A DNA stretch of 64,000 nt, taken from contig CM055758.1 of the NCBI GenBank assembly GCA_029465975.1, positions 7,619,610 to 7,683,609 on the forward strand, in the 5' to 3' direction. The stretch comes from Dallia pectoralis. Its lineage: Eukaryota; Chordata; Actinopteri; Esociformes; Umbridae. Both the position numbers and the translations under genes were made by a program. The notes beneath the pieces were generated by a model, which ran no database searches, was not told the DNA's origin, and saw only the letters and a list, made by a program, of their open reading frames with translations. The number at the start of each line of letters is the position of its first letter. The stretch's first letter is position 1. Positions 24,777 through 37,576 of this stretch are shown here, piece after piece.

Positions 24777-24823
24777 AACAAACATCCACTGTCAACTATA
24801 TAACTAAAATTAGTCAGCTAAAC

Positions 24824-24905
24824 GCGACCTTTTTCCAATCACACTATCACCAGTTATTGTTGCGCGACTTTTTCCAATCGCACTATCACCAGTTAATGTT
24901 AAAAC
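24824..24905. repeat. ~40-bp direct tandem duplication
   Basis: GCGACCTTTTTCCAATC...CTATCACCAGTTATTGTT is repeated as GCGACTTTTTCCAATC...CTATCACCAGTTAATGTT. It contains two CCAAT boxes (TTTCCAATC) and sits 380-460 bp upstream of the cacfd1 start codon, so it may duplicate a CCAAT element. Confidence 0.7.
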
Positions 24906-25732
24906 GACCTGTGTTCTGTGTCCCCAATCCGCAGCTGTCCTGGCTTCTCGGAGGTTCCCTTACTGGGTTTCGGGACAGTCAGCCTTGGGTTGTGGGTGGG
25001 ACTAAAATATTCCACGTCACTTTTTGTGAACAGGTGACGCGGTATCCCTAGAATTGGAAATGACTATAGGTGTTTTCTTAAATGCCCGGGCGGCGGTGTG
25101 ACAAGTAGGACTATTTGAATGTAGAGTGATCAAAATAAAAGTGTCAGTGGAATGACAACGTTAAAATAGAACAGCACGCTTATTGTTCAAACTGTAATAC
25201 AATCTAACACACAACTACACATGTATACATATTCATTTCACATGCACAATTGTTTTTTTGCACACATTTGCTGTCTATTTATAGTCAACAGTTTGAAATG
25301 CTCAGACCGGTCTTGGCCAGAAACCAAACCAACAAAACCGTAACATCAAATGGAGAGATACTTTTTATGATTTGTACTCATCAGTTCACACACTGTTTTG
25401 GCAATTGTGTTTGGGAAGAGAAACGGCCACAAAATGTTGCATACATTTTTCACAGCAGTGCTCGTTACAATGCTTCTAAAAATCCAGTAGGTAAAACATC
25501 TCTGATGTTAAAAATAATAATAATTGTATATCTCACAAAAATCAAAATCAACCTTATCCACACCACACCTTTTTAAGCTATGTTTAATAGTTTGAACTAC
25601 CAATTCAGCACTTAGACTATTACAAATGTTCTTCATTAAGAAGCTCAAGATCCAAAAAGTCTCTTAACTATGAATGGCAGTTGCACTTCTCAAAACATAA
25701 ATGATGGAAAAGGGGTCCAGAGAAAGATCACA

Positions 25733-25738
25733 TTTATT
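25733..25738 (-). terminator. Possible ptcd2 poly(A) signal (AATAAA)
   Basis: On the minus strand CTGAATAAATGTG lies 212 bp after the ptcd2 stop codon. It is a canonical hexamer in a plausible place; usage cannot be shown from sequence. Confidence 0.4.
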
Positions 25739-25949
25739 CAGTCCTGTTTCCATGCGACGGGGATTGGCACAAGGACGTGTTTGGGTTAAGTGTTGTACGA
25801 TTGCACTGGACCTGCACACATATCTAAGAATCCCATCTTGAGTCGCCAAATAGAGATTTGCAATATCCTACACCTTGCACCAACTGATCAAGTATTATTG
25901 GCTTGATCAAATACCCCTAACCCCCACTGGGGGATCCACCATGCCCCAA

Positions 25950-28808
25950 TCACTCTGACAACAGTGTGGACTGCAGAGGTCTCAGAGTCCGACGGCTGAT
26001 TTTCCTATCCTCCATTAACCTCGTGGACATCCCCTTTCTCCCGACGGGGGTGTGACACAACATCTGGTCCAGGCTCTCCTGGGTCACCTGACCGGACTGC
26101 TGTAGGCTGGACAACACCTGCTCAACACTTGCCATCAGAGGACTATCCTTACTTCGCAGACGCGCCAGGTCCACCTGAGTATACATACAATAAATTAAAC
26201 AAAATGTAGGGTCAAAAGAATGTCTTAACAGTTTTATTTTATTTTTCTTACCACTTCCTGTGCAAATTCAGGTTTCTTTATAAAAGCAGGGCTGCTGGAG
26301 CTAATGGCAAAGGTCAGAACATCCAGGCATTCTTTCATATCTCCTGCCATTGCCAGTATCAGCACCTGGAACAACACCACAAACATAAAATAATATACTA
26401 TTTTATATATAATAAACTGCTTCCTGATGGAATAAGCCAGACACACAATCAGGCAACCGGTTAACGCACACACGGCGAACTCACTTTAAGATTCTGACAT
26501 ATGCGGCTTTCTGCACTCATAATCAGGTTGAAAAACCTCTGTGCATTTGGAACGTCATTCTGAAAAAAACGTGAACAAAAGAGACTCACGACTGTATCCG
26601 AGATGCCATAACGTAGAAATGCAAGTTAGTAGTGGAAGAAACAGAACGGCCCACTAACCTGTCTAAGAGCGAGAGCCACTGTGAAAGAGTAAGCATGCCT
26701 GGGTAACACGGACCCCCTGCCCTGGGCCTCATCCATTAGGGCACTGCAGATTTTAAAGGACTCTGGGGTATTCTGGTGAGCACAAAAGCTGGGCCATAAA
26801 TCAACCGTCTGTGAGGGTGAAACAATACAACGAGGGACAAATCCTCACCAGTTTATAGCAGGTAGCAGCTTCTAATGTGAACGTGTCCTTGTTTGACTGC
26901 ACACCTTGCTTCTTCATGTCTCTCAGTACATCCAGAGCACCTAGTATTACAGACATGGTTTAGTATCGACACGTCAGTGATCTATGGTTGTACGGGTTAG
27001 AGTTAACACTATAGGACAGCGCTTACTCTGATATAATCCTTTGGTAAACAACATGTCAACGGCAATATTGAAAGAGGTTGAGTCACAGAAGAATCCTCTC
27101 AAGTTCTGTAAAAAAAAATAACACACAGAAAGAGGAATTACTAGGCTAATGGCTTGATCAACTACGCCCGGTGAGACAAAAGATGGGCAAAGCCGTATGA
27201 CATTAGCAAACTCTGCCAGCTATATTGTACTGTAGTGTTACCTGGTCTGTAAGTGTGGAAGCAGCCATCTCTTCCTGCCCCAGCTCAAAGCACAGCCTCA
27301 TAAACAGGGGACCGAACTTAAACTCTCCAAACGCTGTATTAGCATTCTCCTCATGGTATCTACACAGTAGGAAACACAGAACACACACACACACATATTC
27401 TAACCTTTAGGAACATGACGACTGCAGGGATTAACGAAACTACAACACGGACATAACATTGTTAATGTCCAAGTTTCAGATCTTGTTCAGTCAGTAACTT
27501 GTGAGGATCAGTTTTTCACCAGACCAGTCCATTATGTATAAGTTGGTCCTGGGGGACATGTTCTTATCTGTATTACAAAACCTCCACAGGCGTGTTGGCA
27601 GACACGATGACATCATGCATTTGTTGCAGATCAGTCAGTGGCACAATATCGCTACCAACAATCTGCGGAAATCAGCAATGATATTTACGTACGTTCAACT
27701 CAATATAATGTTCCTGGGAGCATTCTGACCAAGCACACGCCTTGTGATGTATACTATGATACAAACTGAACGGGCCATGAGACGAAAGATCAACTGCAGC
27801 TATAAACTGATGCACAACAACAGCCAACTTTCTAGGGCATTCTCAAAGTTTCTCAAGTTATTTGTTTTACCAATTCTAACATTAAATCAGAGTAACTGGA
27901 TGTCTCTATCTGCAAGGCTTCTCTATAGAGCAGACCAATTCATTTTGTGAAATTGTAAGTTTTGAATCTTGCTGATTGCAGCTCTGTCGTGTTTCAGGCT
28001 TCGTTGACCAAAAGGCTTTAGAGACAAATATGCGATTCCTGATTAACTTCCATACCTGTAGATTGCACATCTGGCTGTGTCCATGTCCTCAGCAGATTGG
28101 CAAAGATGAAGGAGCATCTTTAACTCATCCTGCAAAATCAGCTCATTCTTCTTCAACTTCTTATTAAATGCCTCAAAGAAATTACCTTAAAAGTACAACG
28201 TGGTCTGTCAACTTTAGAAGTAGTAGGCCTAGATTAGGGACAGTTAGTATGAGGTTAAGTCAGTATAAAATTCGAGAAAGCCATACTGTGTATCACAATG
28301 CATACTTTTTGATCCAGACATTTGATGTGCAACTACCAGTTTCCGCCTCTGAAAATCTTGTAGCTTGACAACATCTTCTGACAGCAGGTGCCTTTTTGCT
28401 GAAATTAATGCATGCATGAACAGCAGTCAATAGTTGTCAACCTAAAACATGCATAGTTGTATCTGAGGGTGGTAACCCACGCAAAATACAAACTGGTCTT
28501 GACAGAGAACAGGTCATAACGGGTTGCTATAATCACAATCTGAAACAACTATTTCTACAATGTGTCATTTGCAAATTATATTGTAAACCTAAATCTAACC
28601 CCACATTATCATGCTTAACCGTTAACCCTGAACTTCAGCTCAGATACAGAACCCTGACTTAAGACCTTGGATTTAAAAAATCTGCTATTTGTATACCTCC
28701 TTCTCGGCATGTCATAAAGTCAGTTTGTAAGAAGCCACGCAGTAATCCTTTAACGGGACCATAGCGAAGCAGTATATCGACACAGCTTCGAGTCCTGCCA
28801 AGCGCCAT
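25950..28808 (-). CDS. ptcd2: PTCD2, pentatricopeptide repeat domain protein 2, mitochondrial
   Basis: Ten coding exons on the minus strand: 28697-28808, 28306-28398, 28056-28185, 27242-27359, 27027-27105, 26849-26940, 26659-26772, 26485-26559, 26252-26365, 25950-26174. They total 1152 bp (383 aa plus TGA), close to the ~388 aa of human PTCD2, and all junctions are in phase. The N-terminus MALGRTRSCVDILLRYGPVK is Arg-rich, free of acidic residues until Asp11, and amphipathic, as expected of a mitochondrial presequence. Family hallmarks appear in order: AKRHLLSEDVVKLQDF, LLHLCQSAEDMDTARCAIYR, FGEFKFGPLFMRLCFELG, LRGFFCDSTSFNIAVDMLF, the PPR-like segments around NTPESFKICSALMDEA, and a C-terminal CHTPVGRKG...RRTLRPLQSTLL. 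PTCD2 acts in the mitochondrial matrix; mouse work links it to processing of cytochrome b RNA. It is followed 1.5 kb later by cacfd1 on the same strand. Confidence 0.95.
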
Positions 28809-29060
28809 GTTGCCCCCTGACAGTGTGTTTACTGTGGAAGTGAAGGGTGAAAGTATCCGGTTATTGACAACATTTCTTTTTCACTTCAAAATATTTTTTA
28901 TAAGCACAGAAACATTCTCAACAGTGAAGAATTATGTATACAATGTTACAAAACTATTTACAATTGCTGTAACAACTACGGAGAGAAAAAACAAATTAAA
29001 TTTTAGGTCCCCACCTTTTCACGATTCAGTTGGCACATTCCAAGATGGCCGCCCCCTGTA
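28809..29060. promoter_or_regulatory. ptcd2 upstream region with YY1-type site
   Basis: The 5' flank of ptcd2 is AT-rich apart from CCAAGATGGCCGCCCCCTG at about 29040-29059. This contains a full YY1-type AAGATGGC element on the + strand, about 230 bp upstream of the ptcd2 ATG. In human the PTCD2 promoter is shared with MRPS27, which reads the other way. A + strand start here would fit that, but the ATG inside the motif runs to a stop after five codons and no MRPS27 exon was found. Confidence 0.35.
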
Positions 29061-29453
29061 GCATGTTTACATTTACTTCTCCGGACCGCTTCCGACCTGC
29101 ACATTTCTAGGTAAAACAGGTAGGTCTGACACATGGATTGTATTGGAGTGCATGAACCTTTCGTATACTTTCAATCCGTATTAATTGTCGTTTGTCTGTT
29201 GGTGTTTATAACAAGACAAATGAACTAATTAAATACTTCAGATACTTTTTTCAACCGCAGGGGGGCAGCCTCCTATTTAAAATGTGCAATCTTAAACATA
29301 TTGTGTAATCCATTTATTTTCCAATCACTAAAGCCAGTTTAAGCAATCATGGAGGGTGACCTAAAATACTCATCACAATTGGATGGTTGTGAAGAATAAT
29401 GGAAAATAACAGCCACATACCGGCATGCATGCCAGAGTGAGTAACAGTACTGT

Positions 29454-29462
29454 ACAGTACAG

Positions 29463-29496
<34 letters not shown>

Positions 29497-29520
29497 CATA
29501 CATACTACATACATACATAT
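29454..29520. repeat. (GTACA)/(TACA)n microsatellite
   Basis: GTACA pentamers turning into a TACA tetranucleotide run. It yields an artificial Tyr-Val-Cys-Met frame on the minus strand. Confidence 0.85.
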
Positions 29521-30012
29521 TCACAACACAATGAACATGCAGCAGATCACTGGAGACAATGATTGACATGATGAGATCAAATTCACTGAAACCAAGTCAT
29601 TCCTATTCCAGTCGCCCGGCTCGAATGTTTTAAATGTTTCAAATGCAGGCTATGCTGATGGAATCATCTGGACCCAACAACACAGTGTCATCTTCCGTAT
29701 CCAAGGAGATGCGTCACACCATGATATAATGCACAATTTTCAAGGACACGTTTCAGTTTTACAGTGCCACTCATATCAAACAATCAATAAAAATCCTGGA
29801 ATGCATCTTTAACTGTTAATCTATCAGTGTTGTGCAGTTATACCTATTTTTCACATGTGCGAATATATTGCCTAGCTGCAGTAAATCAAACATTTTCTGA
29901 TGGCCAATTGCCCAGATTTTCTCCTCTGCAGCAAAATGAGCATCTCAAATGGACCTGAGAAAACAGAAGGGACGGAAGGAGAAAAGAAGAGAGGGTTGCA
30001 GAAACCTACACC

Positions 30013-31588
30013 TAGGGGTGTGCGATATGACGATATTTAATCGTGGACGATTAAAATGTCTCCACGATTCACTTTTTCGGAAATATCGTAGAATCGCGCT
30101 CCAGTGCACGTTCAATTAGATGCAGATCTATGGCGTTTTTTCAGCTACGTATCAACATGCAATGCGCGGTGCGCTAGATGTCAGCGTGTTAACACTAGAA
30201 GCGCCAACAGCCCATGCCCGCGGGCGTTGCAGTTAGTAATTAAAATAAATATATAATGTTGAAAAGCTACAGCCTCGTTCTTCCATGACTTTTCCTAAAT
30301 ACGTGCATTTTACCTTGTCCCGTTTTCAGAAACTGGATGCGTTTTGGTCTGATCTCGTTTTGGTCCGATCTATATTGGACACCGTTTTGGTCTGGTCTAT
30401 ATGAAACTGGATCCGTTTTGGTCTGGTCTATATAAAACTGGATGCGTTTTGGTCTGGTCTACATGAAACTTGACGCGTTTTGGTCTGGTCTACATGAAAC
30501 TTGACGCGTTTTGGTCCGATCTATATGAAACTGGATATATGTAACCGATTAATTTGCTGCGGTCTCATGTGCACTCATAACATCACTAATGAACACTGTG
30601 CGCAGTGCAACCGGTTAGTATGCGTGTCCTGCTCAGGCAGACAAAAGCTGCGAGATATACATAGATAATGGATTGATTGGCTTGGTTGAATTTGAATGAA
30701 CTAGAAAAAAGAGGTAGGCCTACGTTTATAAAGAAATATATGTTTTACTAAATAAACAAAACGAAAATATAAAACGAAATTGATTAATGTATCTACCGGG
30801 TAACAGCAGAATATACCCGACCGTGACCAATATACAAACTGTGTTGTAAAATACGTGTTTCATTGTCTATAGTGCCTTAGTTACTGGGCTGTAATTACTA
30901 TAATACATTTTACAAATGTAAATGATCAAATTATACACTGTAGCCTAATGTTTTTATTTCAACAGTCTGTGTTGCAATATATACGGCCAATCATGCGCAA
31001 ATCATTTGATTGCGCGTCGCTTGTGATCTAAAATGTTTTAGCATTTATTACATCAAAATAGGACATACAGTTTGATTGATTTTAATTTATTCGATCTTTA
31101 GAAATTTAAATATCATAGCCTGTGCATTTTAAAATCATGTTTTTAATTTTTGTATTGTATGGCTACATAAGACAATAAATAGGCTACATACTATTTTAGT
31201 AAAATGTTTTACTGCATAGTTCACAATTCAATTAATTCAGGATGATAACACAGTAGATCATCTGATGCTGTAGATGGATGGCAGGTTACACAGTGAATGG
31301 ATGGTGAAGCTGCGGATGAGAATGAAGGTGCTTCTTTGCACCATTGCACTTCCTTTAAATATACACGTGATTAAAATATGCTACTTTAATTTTTTTTTCC
31401 CTTTTATGTTTTGTTACCTTGTAACGCTATATTCTTTAAATGGAGATATAATTTGCTTGTATTGCAGCTCAGTAATTAGCAAAATAGTCTTAAAAAGCAA
31501 CATGAAAAAGAATCGTGATAAAATCGTGAATCGTGATTTTTCCTGAAAAGATCGTGATATGATATTTTTCCCATATCGCCCACCCCTA
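30013..31588. mobile_element. Complete non-autonomous hAT element, 1576 bp
   Basis: The left end TAGGGGTGTGCGATATGACG and the inverse of the right end TAGGGGTGGGCGATATGGGA share the outer 17 bp with one difference. The element is flanked by a perfect 8-bp direct repeat, CCTACACC (30005-30012 and 31589-31596), the hAT hallmark. Subterminal regions carry repeated AATCGTG / CACGATT motifs on both sides, probable transposase-binding sites. No transposase frame longer than about 90 codons exists, and no RWxxxxC-type hAT dimerisation motif is seen, so it depends on a protein from elsewhere. The exact target duplication suggests a fairly recent insertion. Confidence 0.88.
30340..30540. repeat. 31-bp minisatellite inside the hAT element, ~6 copies
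   Basis: Units of the type CGTTTTGGTCTGGTCTATAT + GAAACTGGATC recur exactly every 31 bp at 30384, 30415, 30446, 30477 and 30508, with two degenerate copies before. As 31 is not a multiple of three, no long frame results. Confidence 0.9.
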
Positions 31589-34259
31589 CCTACACCAACT
31601 GGATATAGAAAAAGGAAGATGCACAAAGATATGGCTCCCCAAGGACAGACCGATGACTGGTCACTGATGCCAGATAAAGACAGACACGTGGTAACATTTC
31701 TCTTCCCAAACAAGGTTTTGTGTGCCAAATATGTCAGACTTTATGTGCGGTGGGTCTAAAATTGACATTACTTTAAGGGATGTTCCATGAGTCCCGAAAG
31801 TACATTCACTGTCTATAAGGTACAATGATGGCCTTCAGTTTTGTTTTATTGTATTCCATTCAATGTATTTACTGACGATGACACAATATAAAACAATTGT
31901 TGTGTACAGTATGTTGTTGTTATTATGTAAAAATATTGTTTTTGTGTTTTAATGTATATTTACTCTTACAGATGTACTTATCAATATTTTCATGTGTTTT
32001 CTGTAAATTGCACATTCGAATTATAGAAGGAGTTGGTGGAAGTTGGAAGATCTGGCTGGAGAAATAGAAAGACCCAGGAAAAATAGAAAGAAAAATTAAA
32101 AAGGAAGGAAGCAAATTAATGTTCATTGGCGATCTTAGGCACTTATGATGTCCTAGACTGCAGATGGTGGTATTAAACAAGCTTGGTTGATTTGACAATA
32201 TCCGAGTTCTTAATCGTATTGGACAAAACATAATGTCAGCTAGCCGTTTATAAGTTTATATGCTTTGGGAATGTTCTTGTCTGTGGCCAAATAAACGAGT
32301 GCATATTGCTCATTGTGTGAATGTTGAGGTTAATATGGGTAAATTAACATAATGTCAGTGTGTTAAACATCCACATTACATATGTACAGGGTTCTATTGC
32401 TGTAGTCTATAGGTCATGCTTAGCTAGCAGTTTATGTTCATGTGTTTGTTGTTTGTGTATGAGTGGGTGCGTAATGCTTGTGATTGAGTTGGTTCTTCTG
32501 GGATTTCCTTGTTCTCCATTTAGTTAACCTCTGCATTTATTGAGAGCACGTCTAAGGGTTTACTTGAAAGCCCGTACCCATTACCACCCATTATGAGGGG
32601 GGACTACCTATTTATTTCAGGGGCTTTCCTCAAGCTTAAAGGGGGCTTTCCTCAGGCTGAAATTCCAGCACTGCCCCGTAGGTGCAGTCATAACCGCACG
32701 TAATGTATTAAAGGAAACCGTGACAATAGTCATCCGCTTTCAACCTGAGTGCGTTTGATCAAGTCCAGATGGTGGGAATAATATTTAGTCTGTTCTCTCT
32801 ATTTTAGTCTCAAGGCTACTCCTCAGAGAGACACTGACACGTCATTATTTTAGCGGCAGATAGCATGACATCATGGCGCAAACAGACGTCACTTTGTCAT
32901 GAGTCATGTGTGTTTCGTAACCTCACCCTGACAGTAGGGGAAATATTAAATGTTAGGTGTCGGTGGGCCTACTGGCCTCAGTGATGTAATTATGAACTTG
33001 TGCAAATGCTCGTCACCTCGGCCCTGATTTATAGGAGAATTGAAAACTAAGGGGAGGCGGGGCTCACCTTTGTTGTCATAGCAACACGAGCTCATGTCAT
33101 TCCTCCTGCTGAGATTGCATCCCGGCTAATCATGGAGTACGAACAACAGATTGCGGAATATGCCGCGGCGTCTGAGTGTGTGTGTTTCATGTAATTTATT
33201 GGATTTATGTTGATTCATGTGAACCTCTTTTACTCTAATTCATACAGAGAGGTCAAATAAGTTCGGTGAAGTGCATTTCAACCGTATGGCCCTGTCACAC
33301 CCACGAACAAATGTCAATATTTGAGTCATGCAAAAGATGCCTCTTTATCTATCAACAGCTCAGGGTCTAGAAGATCTAGGGGTTACATGGATCTAGGGGT
33401 TACATGGATACTCAGAAAGGAGAGGATATAGGTAATAACTAACACAAAGTAGTTGTGATAATAGCATAAGGTATAGTATCTGTACACCCAAGAAATAGAT
33501 CATGTATGCTGTAGTCCTTTTTACAGGTGGTGTCACAGGCCGGAATACTGTTAGCTCTTGTATGCCTTCTACCATAAATATATTAATATCATACTATTAT
33601 TGCTATCTCTAACAGATAGGTGAGTCTCCAGAGGATAGACAATGTGACTTACTGGATGTCAGCTGCAGAGTGCATTCTGGGATGTTGCTACATTAAGAAC
33701 CAGGCTGTTTATAAATTCTGTGTGTTTTAGATTTGAGGCACCAATAGAACGGACTTAGAGGCCCTGACTAAGGAATAGACTCATTCAGGCATTCTGACCG
33801 CACAACTGCTGTCAAAAATCAAAGCTAACTGTCAGACATGCGAATGAAAAAAACAACTCGCTGTTACCATTTTGCATTATTGTTACCAAGGACGATAATG
33901 ACTGTATCATTGCTAGTGGTTGCAGTGTACTTCAGTTTTAGCTGGTGTTTACCCGACACCGGTTGTAACGATCGGACGCATGGACATTTGCAATTTTAGC
34001 TGCCACTCAATCCAGTGTGCTTTGGACTCAAAGTCGGTCATTTCTGAACGCATCCAATACTCATATGTCAGCACTTGAGTAGAGACCAAGGACACTTCTC
34101 GTATGGAACAAGGTTTAGCCCTGTCACCATTACAGCCTTCTCTTAGAGCACCATACTGGTCAGCGGAGCGACTAGCTGTTCAGGCTGGTTGATTGGTATG
34201 CTGCATGAATACACAGACAGTCTGGAGTCATACCCATCCTCCATATGTGCAGGGGTCTC

Positions 34260-34405
34260 TGGCTGCCTGTCTGCCTGCCAGCCTGCCTGTCTGTCTGTCT
34301 GTCTGTCTGCCTGTCTGCCTGCCTACCTGTCTGTCAGTCTGTCTTGGTCTCCCTCTGTATGTCTACAGCATCCCGTTCTCTTTCCCCTCCTATCCATCAG
34401 TCTGT

Positions 34406-34453
<48 letters not shown>

Positions 34454-34460
34454 TCACACA
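34260..34460. repeat. (CTGC/CTGT)n and (CT)n microsatellites
   Basis: Tetranucleotide CTGT/CTGC run at about 34260-34350, then unique DNA, then a (CT)n run at 34410-34455. These create Cys/Leu/Ser-rich open frames on the + strand that are not genes. Confidence 0.9.
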
Positions 34461-36061
34461 CACTTTGACACAGGCATTTGGCCTTGGTGTGCTTCTTGGG
34501 ATAGACGTTAATGCTAATTGTTCTGACCGACCATCTCCTGTATTGCAGATCCTGTCCTTCCACGTCCTGGCTGGTATACATGTTGGATTATCTGTGACAT
34601 TGTGGTGTTTTTGATTCCCATGCAGAAAAAAAATATATATAATAGATTTTCTGCCTGTTCACTCGGTCATCACCGAACAAATGTTTAAAGATGACAGAAA
34701 CAACAAAGCCGGCGACAGAAGTTGAGTCATCACCTGTGTCGCTGAAATGCCCCCCCCCCAAAAAAAAAAAAACACAGTGCAAATTCTTCTCAGAAAACAC
34801 ATAAAACACTGGCTCAAACAAAACACGGCTCAAATGACATTAAATCAATGCCACCTAGTAACACAAAATAAATGTCTTTATTTTGACCTACCCAGCCTGA
34901 CCTGACCGTATATTCTCCCACAGATGATATAATGTGTCTAGTTTGCAACTCGGAACTCTTTGCTCGGAATATCTGCCATTTCTTTTCCCACCGGTGACGG
35001 GCTGCTCTTCGATTTGTCCCTGTGTGCTCTTCGTCTGGGCACTGGAAAGAGCCCGGGGGCGGGTCTGTGCCATCGTCATGAATAAATGTCCAGCTTGACA
35101 ACTCTCTCTTTGCCTGACTTTGGTGCTCAGATCCATTATGTGGCTATAGTCCTGTTAATGACTCAGCAACACTAATGACAATCAATAGGCACTGCTAATT
35201 CCGGAAGAAGAGTTTTAATGTGAAAAATACATTCCGTGCTGTCTTGCGCATACACAATATTCCTGTTTATGCAGAGGACTAGACCACTTGTCTCCTGAGC
35301 TTCTCAACACTGTCCTCCAGACATCTTCCGGGTGTGGTGCTCTCTGGAGATTTGGGAAAGGGTTGAGATGCCCTGACTGGTGTCATATTCTTGACGAGGC
35401 AGAATATGTTACAGCAATCCCTTCTTCCCCAAAGAAGAACACAAACACATGCTTGTTGTAAAAAGATGTCTTTATGTGGCGATCGCTTGAAGTCTGAAGA
35501 TTATTAAATGGGAATCGGTGGAATTATGGGGGATATTATGACATTATAAATGCAATATTATATAAAGTTTAAACACGGACCTACAATTTAAATTGATTTA
35601 ATTTGAGATCAGTTCCCTGGGATATTTAGGGTATTTTACATTGAAACACAGCCACTCCTGTGCCCTCAATCTCTCCCGCCTATTTTAACTCCCTTTGGGT
35701 TATAAATCCCCCTGCTGGGCCTGTCTGCCTGGTCTGTCTGTCGGTCAGACACCCGTCACCCTGGAAGCTGCCGAGCTTGACTTTCCCAGAGGCCTTGTTG
35801 TTTTTTATAGCCAATCACAGACAGAGATGGCATTAAGTATTAACCTATCAAGCGACCTCCCTGTAACTGGGGGACTGTGTGGCTCTGAGTGTATTGTAGA
35901 GTGGTTATCACAATAACAGCAACCTCATTTATGCCCAGGGCTGGGTGGTTCGTTGGTGGGGTCTTCTATACTTCAGCGGTCTTTATTGCTTTTAGTGGGT
36001 CGGGGGTTTCTGTTAGAGCTGTTCGAGCTGTTCGCTTTTATTTTTATATTGATTTTGGATC

Positions 36062-36063
<2 letters not shown>

Positions 36064-36098
<35 letters not shown>
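36064..36098. repeat. (CA)n microsatellite, ~17 copies
   Basis: Pure CA dinucleotide run. Confidence 0.95.
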
Positions 36099-36099
<1 letters not shown>

Positions 36100-37423
36100 G
36101 CAGTGTTGCCTTCAAACCTCTCACTTTACCTCTTAGCCAAGAGTTCAGTAGGATAGTCAGATAATGCGTAGTCACCTCTAGCCCATTTTGTTAAAGCCTG
36201 GCACTTGTTATTCTCATATCACATGGGGGTTCTGGATAAGACCACCAGGCAAAAGTATTTTAATATGTATAGATTTGATGAGTCATTATGATTGCCTCAG
36301 ACCATTTTTTCAAATGTTTGATAGAACTATTGCAATCAATGTAACTAATCATGACAATTGCTACGGTCATTCTTACTGCAGTATTCATTTTGAATAGATA
36401 ATACATGTGTATATAAGTAAATAAGACAATAACACTCAATTTCACAATTTCCCCCAGCATTTTATTAATGTGACTCTTTGTGTAGGCTGTCATTTTAATA
36501 TTAGTACACTGAAATGTCCCAATACGAGGGCAGAGAAGATATTGCACACAAATATCAGAAAAGCACTAAGTGGCACGTTCACTTCAAACTAATTGCTACA
36601 TCAGATATGACTTTAGGAACCATATGGGAAGGATGCGGAGGTCACAAGACAATTGTATACTACACAGCTGGAGACGGAAACGATTAAAAATCACCCAAGG
36701 AAAGAGATGGGAAGGAATACAGTGTTGTATTAGAGTCAGGAAAAGTCAAGAAAGAGCCGTGTGTGTGTGTGTTGTCAGGCTGTCGCTGTAAGTTGCGGTT
36801 TAACTGCACGTTTGTGGTCGAAATGTGGAAAAGGTCATAGCTCAGGAATATGAAGCATGAAGGTAGCGCCGGAGATATCGGAAGGTCCTATGGTTTCCAG
36901 TGGAACCTTTTACTAAAATGAGAAGCTAAAAGTTTACTAGTGGGGAAAATCTAAAAACATTTGGTTACCCTTTTACATCTTACCCAAGGAAAGAATACAT
37001 TTCTGAAAATTACAATGTTTTTAATATGGATTAATTAGCTATTCTAATGATTGTGAAGCAAATTTCAATATTACCAATTCATGTTTGACACTTCCAGTTC
37101 TATTTTCGATCACATGAAGCCAGTCATAGATGGGTTTCTAACTAGTAATTGTCAGTTTTAAGGGATTTTCAAGGGAATGTTTTCCAGTCGTTCGAGGTTA
37201 ACGACAAAATCACTGGATAAGATTGCAGGAAAGGTCCCTGACCTGGGTTGGTTGACTGCATTTCATCAATGTGAGTCATTACCTTCTAACAGTGTTTGAA
37301 ATTGGAACAAGTAATAGAAGAGAAAACTCAAATCTGGGCCCAGAAGAGCTTCTTATCTAGTTGAACTTTTATCCAGAAACTGCTGCTTCAGATTTTCAGA
37401 AGTCATTCAGTGCTCCTCTAAAC

Positions 37424-37576
37424 TAGCCCCTCCTGAACAGTAGCCCCTCCTCCACAGTAGCCCCTCCTAATCAGTAGCCCCTCCTCCTCAGTAGCCCCTC
37501 CTAATCAGTAGCCACTCCTCCACGGTAGCCCCTCCTCCACAGTAGCCCCTCCTAAACAGTAACCCCTCCTCCACCG
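37424..37576. repeat. 17-bp minisatellite, 9 copies
   Basis: Units AGTAGCCCCTCCTCCAC and AGTAGCCCCTCCTAATC alternate in tandem, with two or three single-base variants at the right end. Confidence 0.93.

Larger units (their letters stand above)
24464..25949. other. cacfd1 upstream region and ptcd2 3' flank
   Basis: Bases just upstream of the cacfd1 start are moderately CpG-rich. A GCTATCGCGAGAACTG motif near 24704 resembles the CGCGAGA promoter element. A (CA)n run at 24742-24774 and an imperfect ~40-bp tandem duplication at 24824-24905 (core CTATCACCAGTTA) follow. Further right is AT-rich DNA with no exon seen, probably including the ptcd2 3' UTR. Confidence 0.5.

Noticed and set aside
33132..33180. 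+ strand ATGGAGTACGAACAACAG frame as a possible first exon
   Set aside because: Only about 14 plausible codons before a TG run, no convincing donor, and no family match.
34814..35136. Two overlapping minus frames of 82 and 95 codons
   Set aside because: No repeat explains them, but neither reads like a known family, they overlap in different frames and lack splice support.
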